Assembly (NCBI GenBank): GCA_036877525.1
Contig: JAZGTH010000019.1
Span: 3,910,501-3,974,500 of the forward strand
DNA: 64,000 nucleotides
Reading direction: 5' to 3'
From: Chromobotia macracanthus
Taxonomy: Eukaryota > Chordata > Actinopteri > Cypriniformes > Botiidae
The translations under genes were made by a program, and so were the position numbers. How positions within the stretch are numbered: the stretch's first letter is position 1; every line of letters starts with the position of its first letter. The notes beneath the pieces are model-generated. The model did not search any database and was not told the DNA's origin. It saw only the letters and a program-made list of their open reading frames with translations. Below are positions 48,016-61,009 of this stretch, one piece after another.

Positions 48016-51000
48016 ATGTACCTGGAAATGATAAAGCAGGCAATATCACACTGGCAAATGTCCATGCATTTCATATTCTTTCAAAAAATATTATATGCAT
48101 ATATTATATAAATATTATATCATATGCTTGATGGTAATCATATCATACTCAGATTTTGTTGTTATGTATTGTAGCACTGCGAACAAACAGGCACTGGAAA
48201 CTTAGTGGTCCTGTCTGCTTTGCTCTGGTGGTCAGGACACACCATCACCTGCTGTTATCACTTGTGAGTCTGGATAATTCGAAGCCTTTGCACAAATCTT
48301 TGTCTCGACTGGGCATCATTCGAGGGCAGAGATGCCGAAGACAGCAGCAGAGCGCTGATGGCCACTAGGTGGAGCAGTCTCTCTGCCACACACAAACACA
48401 TACCGTATACAGTACACGTAGACACACACAGTCAGAGGCTTCTAAAGACCCAGTCCTTGCTGTCTTTTCCCTGTCTCCTTCTCTCTCTCTCTCACACACA
48501 CGCACAAACACACAGATTATTAGACACTTACTGATCTGCAGCGCTCCATCTGAATTATACACCTCTACCACCAGCAGAATGTGTGAACGTTAGCCATGAC
48601 ACCTTCACACAGCACAGCGCCCTTGGCCTTCTGCAGTTTTCATTGCCTGTTTTTCATGATTTTACTGTAATGTACAAGTACGAGGGTTTTTTTTACTATT
48701 AAATGTTATGGTTTATAACATCAGCTCCGTTTTTATACAGACCCAGTCCTTAACAATGGATTTTAAGCAATAAAATTTGGATTGTAAGAATAGGATTCTT
48801 CAGCTGTGTGGCACTATAACTATATGGGAACGACTGAAGTAAAAATGCATGTGCGTTTCAAAATGTCATTTCTGTGTGTGTATATCACAATCTAAGGTCT
48901 AATTTAAGATATTGCTCACATTGAAAAATTTTCTGTTTGACCTTGTGATTTAGAAACAGATACGTACAAGGGGATTGACGTAATTGACTGCATGACATTT
49001 ATGAACATTTATAGGATGTGTAAAAAACTCAAGATTTTGGTCAAAATCATAAACTCTGTTTTTATATCACTAGAGCAGTGACCTATTATGTTCACAAGAT
49101 GACTTTAAGCAGTTAGCCTCCAGCTTAATCACAGTTACTGCATTGTATTTGAACACTGGTGTAGTGGACACCAAATTAGCTTATTAAGGCTTTCGTATGG
49201 TGTCTCCATTTATCTATAAATCCTTGAAGTACATTAAAATGTAAATTTTTAAGCACACTGAAATTCCTACACATCCTTCTTTGTGTGTGTGTGGTGCTTT
49301 GGGCTTGCTGGTTTCCTACAAGTCTGAGATTAGTATGATTAAAAAACCTTTTCCATTTTGCTTTGTAAATGTCACCCAGGCAACACCGGAACATTTGCTT
49401 TTTGCACCCACTTTCAAAAGCATGTAAAAAGCAACCTGCTATAAAATGATTTTAATTACAAACTTGACAGAAAGCCAAGTTTCAGATAAATATCTGAAAT
49501 TTAAATCAGTTTAATCTTTCACTCTCAAAAGGGCAAAATGCACAGGCATCATACTTTCTGAATACCCCATCCGAGGGTAATGCTAATATATGAGAGATCA
49601 CTTCTGAAAACAAAACAAAAGAAGCCATTATCTACATTCGGTTATATTTGGTGTGCAGATGTAAGTTATCTCATTGAGTGAGTCATTGAGTCATTGTTTT
49701 GTGGATGGACAAACAGGAAAACTGAAGGACTGTATTTATCAACCATATAAATGTTTTCTTGTGTTATTGTTTTTGTAATCTTTTAACTTGTCCAGCATTT
49801 CCTCAATTATTCAGTTTTTCTAAGGCTTCATATTCATAAACCACAGTACAATATAAAATAAATTGTTGTTCAGCACTTTGTCAATTTCAAAAATCTGCTT
49901 TTTTGTTGTCACACCGTCACATTTGTTATAAACTACACTCACTGGTCACTCCACCCTCTCAATGTTGTACACCTCCAACACAAGTTACATCTTGTTGTCA
50001 AATCTGTGCAAAAATCCAACAATGTTGGTCTGAACATTGATTTCAGTTTCCAAATTGTGAAAAAGCTTTACAGCTAAAATGTGCCCTATCCTGCTTTTAC
50101 AATCAGTAAAGAGCTGCCTTTGTAATTTTGAGAAAGTACTGAGTTGGTTTTGAACCAACATTTACGAAGACATTACTGTACAAAACTCTGCAAAGAAGTT
50201 TGATATACAAATACACATTTAAGACAATCACAGTAATTACATAGAAGCTGAATGGCTGTACTTGAAGCTGGTCTTACAAAACAGTTCTATAATTACAAAT
50301 ATATTATAAACAAGAACTTGTTCTGTGTTCTACTTCTCTGAGGTGTTTTAGATTTAAATGCATTACTATACAAAAACACAGGGAGGTTGTTGTAAGGGTC
50401 TCTCCACTCTGATAAAATGTTTCACAGGTCGGGGAATTTTGCTGTGTCCACATTATTCTCAGGTGTTTTCACCTTACCATTGGAATACTAATCTACTATT
50501 CTGCCACATCTCCTCCAGCAAAAGCATTATTGAGCTCTGTAAGGCTTACAAAGCTTAATACAATAATTGTTTACAGTAAAAACCCCTATGGTTATAACAA
50601 TTTAATGTGAGTACTTTAACACCAGGTGGCTGATAGTCGTGGCATTGTAAAACCTATAGCCCTGACCCCCACAGATAAACACAGAGGATCAAAGTAATGG
50701 ATACTTCCTCATTATTGCAATCTCCACCATATTTGTGGATGGCCACTTTGTTTCCTATGTGGCCCTCAGTCATCAAATTAATTAGTGTGGCTGTAAGCAA
50801 ACATAGTAATTGTTTACATTATACAATACAAAGCTGTGCAACTTAATTCGTCGGCTGTGCCCAGTTTACATGCCTACATCGTAATAATTGAAGTTTGTTC
50901 CTTCCAAGTGCTATTTAATATTATTTTAATATTTACACTGCTGTGCAATATTGTTATACATTGCTATGCAATTAAAAACGTATGTATAAATATGGTACAG

Positions 51001-51339
51001 AATCTTGCATAATAATTAGTTTATTTTAATAATCTATTCAAGAATGTAACGTTCTTCGGCTGTGTTAATAAAACTTTTCATGTACACAGTACACAAGGTT
51101 GTAACTTATGTAGTCTAAATGATCGCATTTCACAGCATGCAGATCAGCGCATTTTCTGTTAATTAAGTGAAACAGAAACAAATCCAGCATTTTCGCATAG
51201 TTTACAATATCTAAATGATCATCTCAAGTCACATAATTTATTGGCTTATGAGATCAACTAAATCCTTTCTTTGTTTGTTATGCCTTGGACAGTATTTACG
51301 TTACTAGGCTTTCCTGGTGCAGATGAAGGGTGGAAGATA
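48016..51339. other. Intergenic, no gene recognised
   Basis: A compound CA/CT-rich area lies at 48387-48514. The segment 48200-48370 is GC-richer but has only short featureless frames. The rest is AT-rich with no supported exon or element. Confidence 0.55.
48387..48514. repeat. Interrupted CA and CT simple repeats
   Basis: CACACACAAACACA-type runs at 48387-48431 and a (CT)n-(CA)n compound run at about 48478-48514 flank a unique spacer. Open frames on both strands here are by-products of the repeats. Confidence 0.85.
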
Positions 51340-51500
51340 AGAGATGAGTTGCTTAAAGTTGCATCTGTTAATTTACCATTCCTCTTCCCAAACCAATTAC
51401 AGGCTCAGATTTGCATCGAAATGACTTAATTACTTGATTAGAGTGGATGTTGAGTTAATTGGATGGTGGAGTCCTTGTAACAATGAAGTGAGTGACAAAT
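51340..51500. other. Low-repeat stretch with homeodomain and octamer motifs
   Basis: Within about 160 bp there are CAATTA (51394-51399), the octamer ATTTGCAT (51409-51416), TTAATTA (51426-51432), TTGATTAG and GTTAATTGG. Such clusters are typical of developmental enhancers. AT-rich DNA makes TAAT cores common by chance, so this stays a candidate. Confidence 0.28.
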
Positions 51501-53718
51501 TAAGGTTCAGTTTTGTTTTATTTCAAGGACTTTAATCAAAGCAGTGATAAATAACTGACCTCTTGACACAGACACAGCTGTTCCCCTGTACACACAAGCA
51601 GAGGCGTAAAAATGATCTGACAAGTGGGTGGGACACATTATGAACATTATCAGCTCATTGATATTAATTAGGTGATGCAGCATTTAACCAGTATTTATGA
51701 AGTACTTGTTTATTCTTTATATGTAACACTTTAAGAGCTAAAAGTTGCTGAGAGTAAATGTGTTTACCTGACTATCGAGCGTTATCTTTTATTTAGCGCG
51801 TTTTCAACCTTTAAAGATTACTGTGAGATAAAGAAAAAACATGATTTGATTTCAGTTATTGATGAATATATTTCCAATAAACTGAAACAGAATAAATTAC
51901 TTTCCTTCCATGACAAGGTGACACTTTGTATAACAAACAATGTCACGGAAACTATACGTTTTTCAGAACAGAATTCTGGGTGGAATCTCTCCTTAGGAAA
52001 TGTGCTCTAAACCTCATAGCTTTGCTGTTGCTTTGCTCAAGGGCATTTGTAATGTCACAGAGCCGAGCATAGGGATTGGAAACTGCAGTTCACTTAAGCC
52101 TGTTATCCAAAAAGAAATCCTGAATATGTTTAACATTCTTTGTGACATATACCTCCCTGGAATGGCATTTCTTAGATTTCTGCCCCAGCAGGGTTTTTTT
52201 TCTGTTTTCTCCATTGCCAACTTTATTAATGGAGCTCCAGTTCTCATTTCCCCATCATCAAAGTCTTCAAAGCCTAGCATAGTCGAGCGAGCAGGCTGTG
52301 GGGTAAATAAGCTTGTTTGTTAGGCTGCAATGTGAACCCTCTAAGGTAACTGAGTGATTCAGACCAGCGAGTGCTGATCTGTAGCTTGTTGGGCCCATCA
52401 CTGCTGGTCTAAGTGCTTTTTGTTGGGGCACTGATGGAAAGTGCTGAAGGGATGCTGGCTGGAGATGAGGGAAGCACTTGTCCTGTTTGCTCTTATTCTC
52501 TCTGTTTCTCGACTTACCCCCACCCCGACTGCCACAATAAGCCACATTAATGCATGATGAAGAGCTGTGATGCTGGGCTGTGCTTCAGACTCCCACAGCG
52601 AAGCAAGTGTTGAGATGAGTCGAGCCGAACGGGACTAATGCCACCGACTGCCACCCAACAGTGAGGCCTGTCAGTGGGTTATGACTCCATGGTCAAGCTC
52701 GACTGGAGAGGAGACGGACCGTAACATGCTTGCCTAAGAAACTCGCAAATGCTTTCGAGCTGTTATGCATACACAAACATGCACAGGTACTTGAGGGCTT
52801 CCTGTTGTCTCACATTTGTTTTGGTAGCCATTTTATTAACGTGTATCTAGACAACATACTGTAGTGAGATGTGTATTTTTTGTGGGTTAGCTGACTGTAC
52901 ACAACAGAGAAGGTCAGTGTTTCAATTGTATTAATTTTATTCATTTTATTTTATAGTCCCACAGTTTAAACATTGACAGTAGTCCCACGCAGTAGTCCCA
53001 TGTGTGACTCATATATTAGTGATATATTATGCAATGTATGTATGTGTAATTTGTATGTATGTGTTATATGTACATATATTACATTTACGTATCGGTGAAA
53101 ATATATAAACATCCTTAAAACATGATAACATGACATCGCAATCAAAATTACATACGATATGAAGACAGTAATAAATAAATAGGAACATCTTTGGTAGAAA
53201 ATGCTGAGGACTTTTAAAGACACACAACATTTTCTTTAGTTAAATGCATGCAGAGTAATTTAATTCCTGTTTTATGATCCTTCTGGTAAGTCGTGTATGA
53301 TGTGAGAGCCTGTGATTCAGTATGAAGCAGAGGTTTTGTTATGGTGAGAGTCAGTTCCTTTGTGTATACTGAATGAAGTGTGTTGTCAGACTCCAGCTGA
53401 GAAGATAAGCGGTGTGCTCTGATCTCATCAGCAGTGTCGAGTGCTGCATGGGCTCTTGGGAAAAAGACATATACCAGTGAGTCCTTTTGTTCACTGTAAG
53501 TAAGGCCACAAAGTTTTTCAGTATTGACTGATCCCCTCATGAAAAGGTGAAGTAAATTCAATACAAAAAGAGTCCCTTTTTCCTTCTGAAACACATTCTT
53601 CCATCATTTGCTTAGTAAGTTTATTATGGAGATTATTTAAAGACCAGTGTTGTTAGTAACATCAGTATTTTACATAAATGTCTAAACGTTTCAAACTTTC
53701 CTTAATGTAAAGAGGAAC
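51501..53718. other. Intergenic; one stretch open on both strands
   Basis: At 52000-52323 the + strand (107 codons) and at 52014-52280 the - strand (88 codons) are both open, yet neither has a domain or a splice context. Low-repeat non-coding DNA is the likely reason. A TATG-rich patch lies at 53035-53085. A 126-codon - frame at 53214-53594 also lacks any feature. Confidence 0.5.
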
Positions 53719-53922
53719 CTTAAAGAGAAATACTGAAAATGATAACATCATGTTGTTCCAGATCTGTGGATCTTCTTTCTTCTGTGGAACATGAGAAGAA
53801 TGTTCATGCATGAGGAGTGTCTATCAGTCACTATTAACATTTTGTGTTTGCATCTCATACAGCTACTGTATATAAACAACATGATGGCAAAGTTGTATTT
53901 TTGGGTGAACTATCCCTTTAAA
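53719..53922 (-). mobile_element. Short non-autonomous repeat family, copy 5
   Basis: The right end TTTTTGGGTGAACTATCCCTTTA (53899-53921, here given by position; key part GGGTGAACTATCCC) is the inverse of the AAAGGRWAGTTCACCC edge of the family. Inside are CATCATGTTGTTCCAGATCTG and TTCTTCTGTGGAACATGAG. The left end CTTAAAGAGAAATACTGAAAATG is the eroded partner. Together the ends define an element of about 204 bp with no coding capacity. The orientation assigned is arbitrary. Confidence 0.72.
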
Positions 53923-56437
53923 AAGTATTGTTGTGGTTGCTGCCTTTAGACAGATATGGGTGAGCCATAGGATGTATATAGATTAAAAAATGTACTTCAC
54001 TCGTATTAACCTTTACACTCTTTGTTTAGGGTATTTTGACATTACTGTAATGTAAAATTTATCCGGATTCTGTTCGTATTTATTTTTGGGCCAAAAAAGT
54101 TCACTGTAGTAAGAGGTCACAAGTTTATCCAATAGTTACACATAAGAGAACTCTTGCTGTCCGGGAAGATTAATGGTATTGATAATTTGCTGGTTACCTT
54201 TGGAAAGAAGCATATGGCCAGTGGCCATTTATCAAACTTAACTATCACAGTTCACACTTACTGTATATTCCCCAGTCTAAACAAAAACTAGCAGTTTGTT
54301 TTACTTTTACTTTTATTTTTTTCAAATTTTAGTTTTTAATGTTTTTTATTTAACGTTCTGTCCTACCACATGGCTGTTACCAAGGCATCACAAGATAACA
54401 ATTCAAAGAGTGACAAAATCTAATTTAATTAGTAATCCCTCATCATCTTTTAGAAGATCTATAACTTCATAGATTTGTAGATATTTAGTAAAAGGACACA
54501 AACTTTGTCGGCATGATTTATGTGGCTAATTATATTTTGGATTTGTTATAGTTCCATGCCCTCGCCTCAATTTCATCAGTTAGCAAAATGTCAAAATGTG
54601 AAGATTTGTTACAGTACAAGAATTGTTACAGTAAATCTAGCTGCTCAGAGCTATTAAGTTTTAAAGTAACCTGAGGATAGAAAAATTAGTTTATTGCCAG
54701 ATTACTCTTTACAAAAAGCTGTCAGCTGAGAGAAGGTGAGCGTGTCTATATTAGCAGGACACTTAATTGGAGGGGACGATGCCAAGACTTAAATGGCAGT
54801 TTACCAAAAGACTAGAGCGAGAACAGAATGAGAGAGGGGGAGGTAGAATATGCAATATAGAGGATTATTAGACAGACTTTTTTTAATTCATTACTTATCT
54901 TACACAGATGTGTTGTGAAAAGTACATATTACACTGTAGGCAAAAAATGTGTGTGTATAAATATATACACACACATACACACTTTGCAAATATGATATTG
55001 CTTTACTTATTTGCAGTATTATATTTGAGTCAGTTATTGTTGAGCTATATGGAACTGTCCATGGTGCTGGAGAATCTGTTCTAAAAGAGCAATTATTTTA
55101 AGCTTCTGTTAATATCTAGGTCTTTCATTTCTTTGTATTTCTCTTCTTTGTAGAATCTGGTGGGATTCAGCACATGAGAATTCATACAGTCACCCTTATA
55201 AAATTTATTGGGTTAGGCAGGGTAAAGCAGAATTATTTGTAGTCTGGATTTTCTGCCAGTCCTCATATCAACTCTGAGAGAAAACAGATCATGGCCTGGG
55301 GCAAACGCACAACACTCCTCACACACTGGACAGACTTTACATCAATACACAGCATGAGAGATTGTGCAGAAATCGCTCAGCAGCTCAGAACAGTAGAGTG
55401 GGAAGATTACAAGTTTGTCTGCTCAAACCTTTAAGCACTTTGCAATTACCTCTGTTATAAAAGAAAATACACAATATGCCATTAGGCGTAAAGGTACTGT
55501 TTTTCCACCAGTTTTGCTCTCTCTTTACACATGACAAATGTATTATAAAATATACTAGATGTTTTTACTTTGTTTGGCTTCAAAACCCAAAATTTTCAAA
55601 ATTTGTTTTGGGGCCTGGATTTGTCTGGCTTGTGTCCCATTTCTCGTCTTCAACCCCAATGTGTCTGCCAAATGCTTTGAGTGACCCTGTTTGCTGTATT
55701 GGTTTGTGGTTGTAGCCCAGACCTGTAGTTCTTTACCACAAACGATTTTACAAGGTAATGGTCTTACTTTCATTCAATGTTTTAACTTTGCTGGAAAACT
55801 TTTCCTTTATTTTAAACAAAATCAGTTAAAATCATTCTAGGAAATAAATGAAAAGTTCAATGGAATAAGAAAAGTACAATGGTCCTATTGGTAAGGCTCC
55901 AAACTCCCCCAAGGTCATCAGAAGTGATAGCTAAGGTAAAACAGCAAGCGTCTCCTCTCTGGTTCACAGTCATGGGAATAACAGCGATGTTTTTCAGGTA
56001 ATAAGATGCTCACAATCTGACAGCCAGATTGTGACAAATGATGCCGCTTTGGCCGAGACGTTCAATCAGGAATGCTAAGGGCCGGTCTGTAGCTTTACGT
56101 TTGCTTTTGAGTAATTGCATTTGGACCTCCATTAATCAACAAACAGACAATAAAGTAAACCCTCATTTAGCCCTGATGAAGTAGAGACTGGCTGGCAGAT
56201 CTCATAGGCTTACAGAAGAAGGGGGAGGAGCACATCTGTTTGTCATCTTCATTGCAGACAGACCTCTGGCTTCCTTCTGAAGTCTGAGTGCGGGACGAAG
56301 TTTTGCTTATGCATTGCAGAGGACACAAAAGACATTCAAACCTTTGTGGAGGGTTGAGGAAAATAAATATGCTCTGTTGAATTGAGACAATTTGATACAG
56401 CAGGTTAAATGATGAAGTAGTTGAAGTAAAGTTTTTG
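53923..56437. other. Intergenic, no gene recognised
   Basis: AT-rich, with a 13-bp inverted repeat of TG/CA type at 54947-54976. A frame of 79 codons near 55476 and its opposite-strand shadow have no recognisable features. No exon is supported. Confidence 0.55.
54947..54976. repeat. Inverted TG/CA repeat, 13-bp arms
   Basis: ATGTGTGTGTATA (54947-54959) and TATACACACACAT (54964-54976) are exact complements around AATA. This is a small fold-back made of TG and CA simple repeats. Confidence 0.9.
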
Positions 56438-56546
56438 TAAAGGAGTAGTTCACCCTCAAAAAATACATTTTTGTCATTGTAAGTATTCACCATTATGTCA
56501 TTTTGTACCAGTTTCTTTCTTCCTTGAAACACAAAAGGATATATGC
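56438..56546 (+). mobile_element. Short non-autonomous repeat family, copy 6 (left half)
   Basis: It begins AAAGGAGTAGTTCACCCTCA, the best-preserved left edge of the family in this window, followed by ATTTTTGTCATTG, CATTATGTCATTTTGTACC and TTTCTTTCTTCCTTGAAACA. The right half is missing or too eroded to see. No coding capacity. Confidence 0.7.
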
Positions 56547-59500
56547 AGTAAACTCACCATTTCTTAAGCAGTGTCGCATTTGCATATTGTGTGTAGTTGT
56601 GAAGGTGTGTATTTAACTGCCTGTTACATCTCTGACAAATTCAAATACTAAATAATGTAAATTATTTTGTCCATTGTTCAAAAACAGTCCACCTGTATTT
56701 TTTTGCTTGAGACCAAAGGTATCATTTGGGTATTAACTTTTGTTTACATTATTAAACATTACGACATTATATAATGCTTAACCAATCATTAAAACTGTTT
56801 ACGGTATATCCTTCTTTTAAAGACGCTTGTCTAAAGCTCCAGGAAGCATATTGTACTTGTTTTGTGGTGTTGCAGTATTTTAATCTACAATTAAACTAAA
56901 GAGTCACAGAAAGACAGGCAAAGCAGAATGGTTTATGACATACACAGCATGCCTAAGCATTCAACTGGACTGTGCTAGCTTCTTCTAAAACTGCATCACA
57001 GAAGAGCTGTCCCACCCCACGCAGTCCAAAACACACCGCACCATGCAGAGATAAGACGCCACAAGAGTCCCCTGGCTGTCTCCAGCACAGCTTTCTCCTC
57101 GGTTTAGTTTTCATAAAATGGCAGGCCAGACTGGTATGTCAGGCCCAGTGCTCCTGCCTTTGAAAGGCTCTCATCAGCATTGATCTGCCTGCTTGCCCAA
57201 AGAAGCTGTATAGATAAAAGTTTTCTCAGTCTCCTGTCACCTACTGACATGCATCCATGCGCCTACACATGCACACACGCATGCTGTGTGTCCTTGCCCT
57301 GTCCTTTTGTGTTTACCTTAGTTACCTCAGGGAAGTAATAGTCACAGCCTGTTACATTCACAATCTAGTTCTCAATCTAGAAAGCTTAAATCTGATTGGC
57401 TGACTATTAACTTTTAGGAGTATTTACATACAGGGTTTTTACAGTTAACAGGGGTAAACAACAATACAGCATTTTTAGCATTTAAAAAAAATCAATGTAT
57501 AAATTATATACATTGTGCTATGCTGTGTTGGCTATGCTGTGCTATAGGATGCATGTCAAAATGTACTACTTTTTACTATAAAACCATATAAAAACATGAC
57601 AAATAATTCAAAAGTCATTTTGACAGACAACAAACAAAAAACATTTGTCATGTCTGTTCTGATTTTAACTATCTTTAAATGATACATACATGATATATAC
57701 CACAGTTGACCTTGGCGACCTCTCCTTTTTACAGTAAGTAGGCAGTTCTCGGCCAGAATAAATTGCTGTGTCGACCAGACAAAAAAGAACTGGCTGAGGG
57801 AGAATATTCAAGGGTAGGAGAAAGAGAGAGTTTTCTTGTTCTTCTTATTTCACACAGAGAAGGAGTATGTGTAGGCTGAGGGATTTGCCAAAAAAGGAGA
57901 GAAGCAGCAATCTGTCCTCCTCCCGCCCCTTCAGAGGGCCATTTGAAGCATTATAGCTTTGAGGGATGGAGGTGACTCAGTGAGATGTCAGAGTGGAGGG
58001 CACAGACTCAATCCCTCAGCTTTGTGCAGAAGGACAAGCTTTGTGCCTGCCTCCCTGCTGCGCTCAGAGCCAGAGTCCCAGTGACCTGCATGTCAAACAG
58101 CCAAGCTGGACCCCTCTCCACCTGACACAAGACATAGAAGCAATGTACACATGCAAACCCTTCTTTCACATCAGTGGCTCTCCTTTAGACCCCCAAACTT
58201 TGTAGCTGCCTCTCTCAGCTAACCATGTCTTGTCTTAATTCTTTGTGTTGTCTCCAAGTGTTTGGTTCTTCTCATCCTGCTTAGCTCAGGGGTTTCGGTC
58301 CCTTGTCGCAGACTCACAGGCTTCATAGTATTGTTGTTAATCGTTGATACTTTAAAAAAAGATGGCACTCTTGAAAACACAGATTGTGAAAATAAGACAT
58401 GACATAGGACAGTACAAACCTTTGCGGAGACTCTACAATTATCCCTCACAGCATTGTTCCGATGAATAATATGCCGAGAAACTGTGGTTTGTTTTGTTCC
58501 GCTGTCAGCTCTTTGGTATCCTGTCCCTGCATGTTTTTCTGCTGTTTCTGTTCTGTTTCTTTTCTTTTAGAGACCAGACTGTCTTCTCCACTAGACGGTC
58601 CTTGCGTTTGTTTTTTGGCAACATCCTCCTTTGGGACTCTGCCGGGCCAGCAGAGGCTGTTTCATCACCGCTGTTGCAAGACATATTCTCACCGCTGATA
58701 GTACAGTATGAAATGAGAATTTACTTGGTATTTCACCTGGAAATAACAAAACTTATTAGCTCAGACCGTGCATGACAAAATGGCATTGTCATCCAGCATT
58801 TTTAACAGTGCTGTATGCAACTTTGCATGTGAAAATTATGCAGTTAATGGGATACAGTATTAGAAAGTGTAAAATGAGTGAAAGTAGCAACGGGTTTAAA
58901 CTTTGAAGTCAGCTTAAAAGAAAACTCTCTACATCAAAATGTGTTGCTAGCGTTTGCAAGGTTGTAATATTCAGGCTGTAAATGTGCTGCCACCGATGCT
59001 GAATGTGGCTGGATCTTTTAAAGAGATAGAAAATAAATAAAGGGCAAAGGTACTTCCTTGAACTCTTTAGCCTGTTTTTTGTGTATAAAGTAACACAGAG
59101 AATACAACAGTCAACTTTCAAACAGGAGCACAGAAAAGAACTCTTTACAATGTAAAAGACCTTCATCAAAGAAGAAACATAGTGACTTGAATTCATAGTC
59201 ATAGTGATATGAATATATATAGAAATCTTAAAAACTAATTTGCCACACTACAGGACTAAATTAACTACTAAAAAGGTAATATATTGCCACTAAATTCACA
59301 ATCTGCAAATCTTACCAATTATGTGGGCAAACATGGATTATTCCTGCCGTGCATATGCCGTATCATTTTCTATATCTGTACAGTGTGATTATTTTCCTCT
59401 AAGAGGAAGATTAAATCTTAAAGAGATGCAGACTGGCTAACTGATAAACTGTGACCTTAAAGTGAGTTTATTGTAGTGCTGTAAAGTTTTCATTACAGAG

Positions 59501-60120
59501 AAGGGAATCAGCCAAACCCTGTCAGCCATCTCTGGTATTTGCATGATGACGCATTTGTGTAGTCACTCAAATATCCAATACTGTATGCATGTTGACGCAT
59601 GTGCTGATATCTCAGTTACCGATGCAATTTATTTTTTGGCCCAGTTTAGCCTTTACTACGTTTTTTAATGTTTTGGATGAATACAATGTAAAACAGCCTT
59701 ACAAGAAAGAATGAATAGAAATCCCGTCATGGCAGTTGGCGTGTTTAAAAGCCAGTGGGCTTGCTTAAAATCGCTTTTTTCTGGTTTTGCTTTGTTCTTT
59801 ATATGAGCAGTGGACCGAAGTTTAATCAGATTTCATGACTGACGGCTTGCCTTGAAGCTTGTTAATTTTCACAGTTCGCCCACTTGTGAGTCAGTTTCAA
59901 ATATTAGTTGGAAAACTTAAACAAAGCTCAGAATGAATTTTTTCTTTGTCAGCTTTGAGGCGTGTTGCGACTGACTCACTGATGGAGTTGTTCTGTCTGT
60001 TCTTTGCAAATGTCTTTATTCCCCTCCTGTGATTGTTTTCACAGGATGTTTTATGAGTTTAAAAGTGGATGATGAAGAAACAAGAGTTCAGTCTCAGTCT
60101 GAGTATGGCTAACACTAAGC
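56547..60120. other. Intergenic, no gene recognised
   Basis: Octamers ATTTGCAT lie at 56578-56585 and 59537-59544. The part 57880-58210 is GC-richer and holds a 70-codon frame opening at a GTG (57993-58205) with no domain; an exon of a non-coding transcript is possible but unsupported. Small duplications of GCTATGCTGTG occur near 57517-57542. Nothing else is firm. Confidence 0.52.
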
Positions 60121-60121
60121 A

Positions 60122-60333
60122 GCGGTTTCCCAGACAGGACTTGGTTAAATTCAGACATTTAAGTAGTTTTTACAAACATTTACAAATAAAAATGACTTGT
60201 GTGCATCTTAAGGCAAAACAATGACGCTAATATATTTTTAAGATATATTGTCAGTGCAAGCTGTTTTCATTTAAGACAGCTTAAACATGCATTTTAGTCT
60301 AGGACTAAACTTAAGCCCTGTCTGGGAAACTGC
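60122..60333. mobile_element. Short MITE with GCGGTTTCCCAGACAGG ends
   Basis: The left end GCGGTTTCCCAGACAGG (60122-60138) is answered by CCTGTCTGGGAAACTGC (60317-60333), a 17-bp inverted repeat with one mismatch. Behind the left end is ACTTGGTTAAATTCAGAC, and before the right end is TAGTCTAGGACTAAACTTAAG. Inside, TTAAGATATATTGTCAGTGC and GCATCTTAAGGCAAAACAATG are blocks known from a common fish DNA element of this type. Length is 212 bp; there is no transposase. A target duplication is not clear. Confidence 0.82.
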
Positions 60334-61009
60334 CCTTAAGAGTATAAATATGAACGTCAATAGCATAGCTCAGATAATTTGGTCTTGATGAGAAACATTT
60401 CAGTCCATACTCTCTTAAGTATGGACTGAAATATGGACTGACTCTTTTAAATTTGATCTCTAGGAAAAAAATAATCTTGACATTAAAAAATAATTTTTTT
60501 CTGCACAGGTATTGTATAGCTTTTTTATTTTTTATTTCTTACCAGAACCATTTCCCATCTGTGATAGTTTTAATGTTGATATATACAGAAGCATGTAGAA
60601 ACAACTAGTGATCAGAAAGCAAAAGTCATGAAGACATTTAGCCCTAAACACTCTAACCATTTCCCCCCTCACAAACCACACTCTGAATCCAGACTACTCT
60701 CCTGTTCCTTTCTGGCCTTTAATTCACATGCATGTAATTCCTTTTCGTTCCCCACTAAACAAAAGCAGACACTTAAGAGGCTGAGGTGAAGGCTATTTTA
60801 TCATTTAAAATCCCATGGAAAAGGATTACGACAGGCATTTTGGGTTTGGTACATCTTTTCACCCTCTATCAAACTGTGAAGTTGTGAGTAAGAGTAACTA
60901 TTCACCAAAAAATGTTGAGGGACTGGTTGAACATTATCATGTCAAAATGAAATCTCCATTCACTGAGAACCATGAACCCTGAGAATAATGATTTTGTATT
61001 TAATTAGCC
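60334..61009. other. Intergenic with one hairpin
   Basis: A perfect hairpin lies at 60397-60432. A possible weak fragment of the short repeat family (AACTATTCACCAAAAAATG) is near 60897. No gene. Confidence 0.55.
60397..60432. repeat. Perfect inverted repeat, 15-bp arms, 6-nt loop
   Basis: ATTTCAGTCCATACT (60397-60411) pairs exactly with AGTATGGACTGAAAT (60418-60432) around CTCTTA. Directly after it ATATGGACTGACT repeats part of the right arm, so the site has both an inverted and a direct copy of TATGGACTGA. Confidence 0.93.

Noticed and set aside
53214..53594. 126-codon frame on the - strand
   Set aside because: No motif or family resemblance, and no splice or promoter context.
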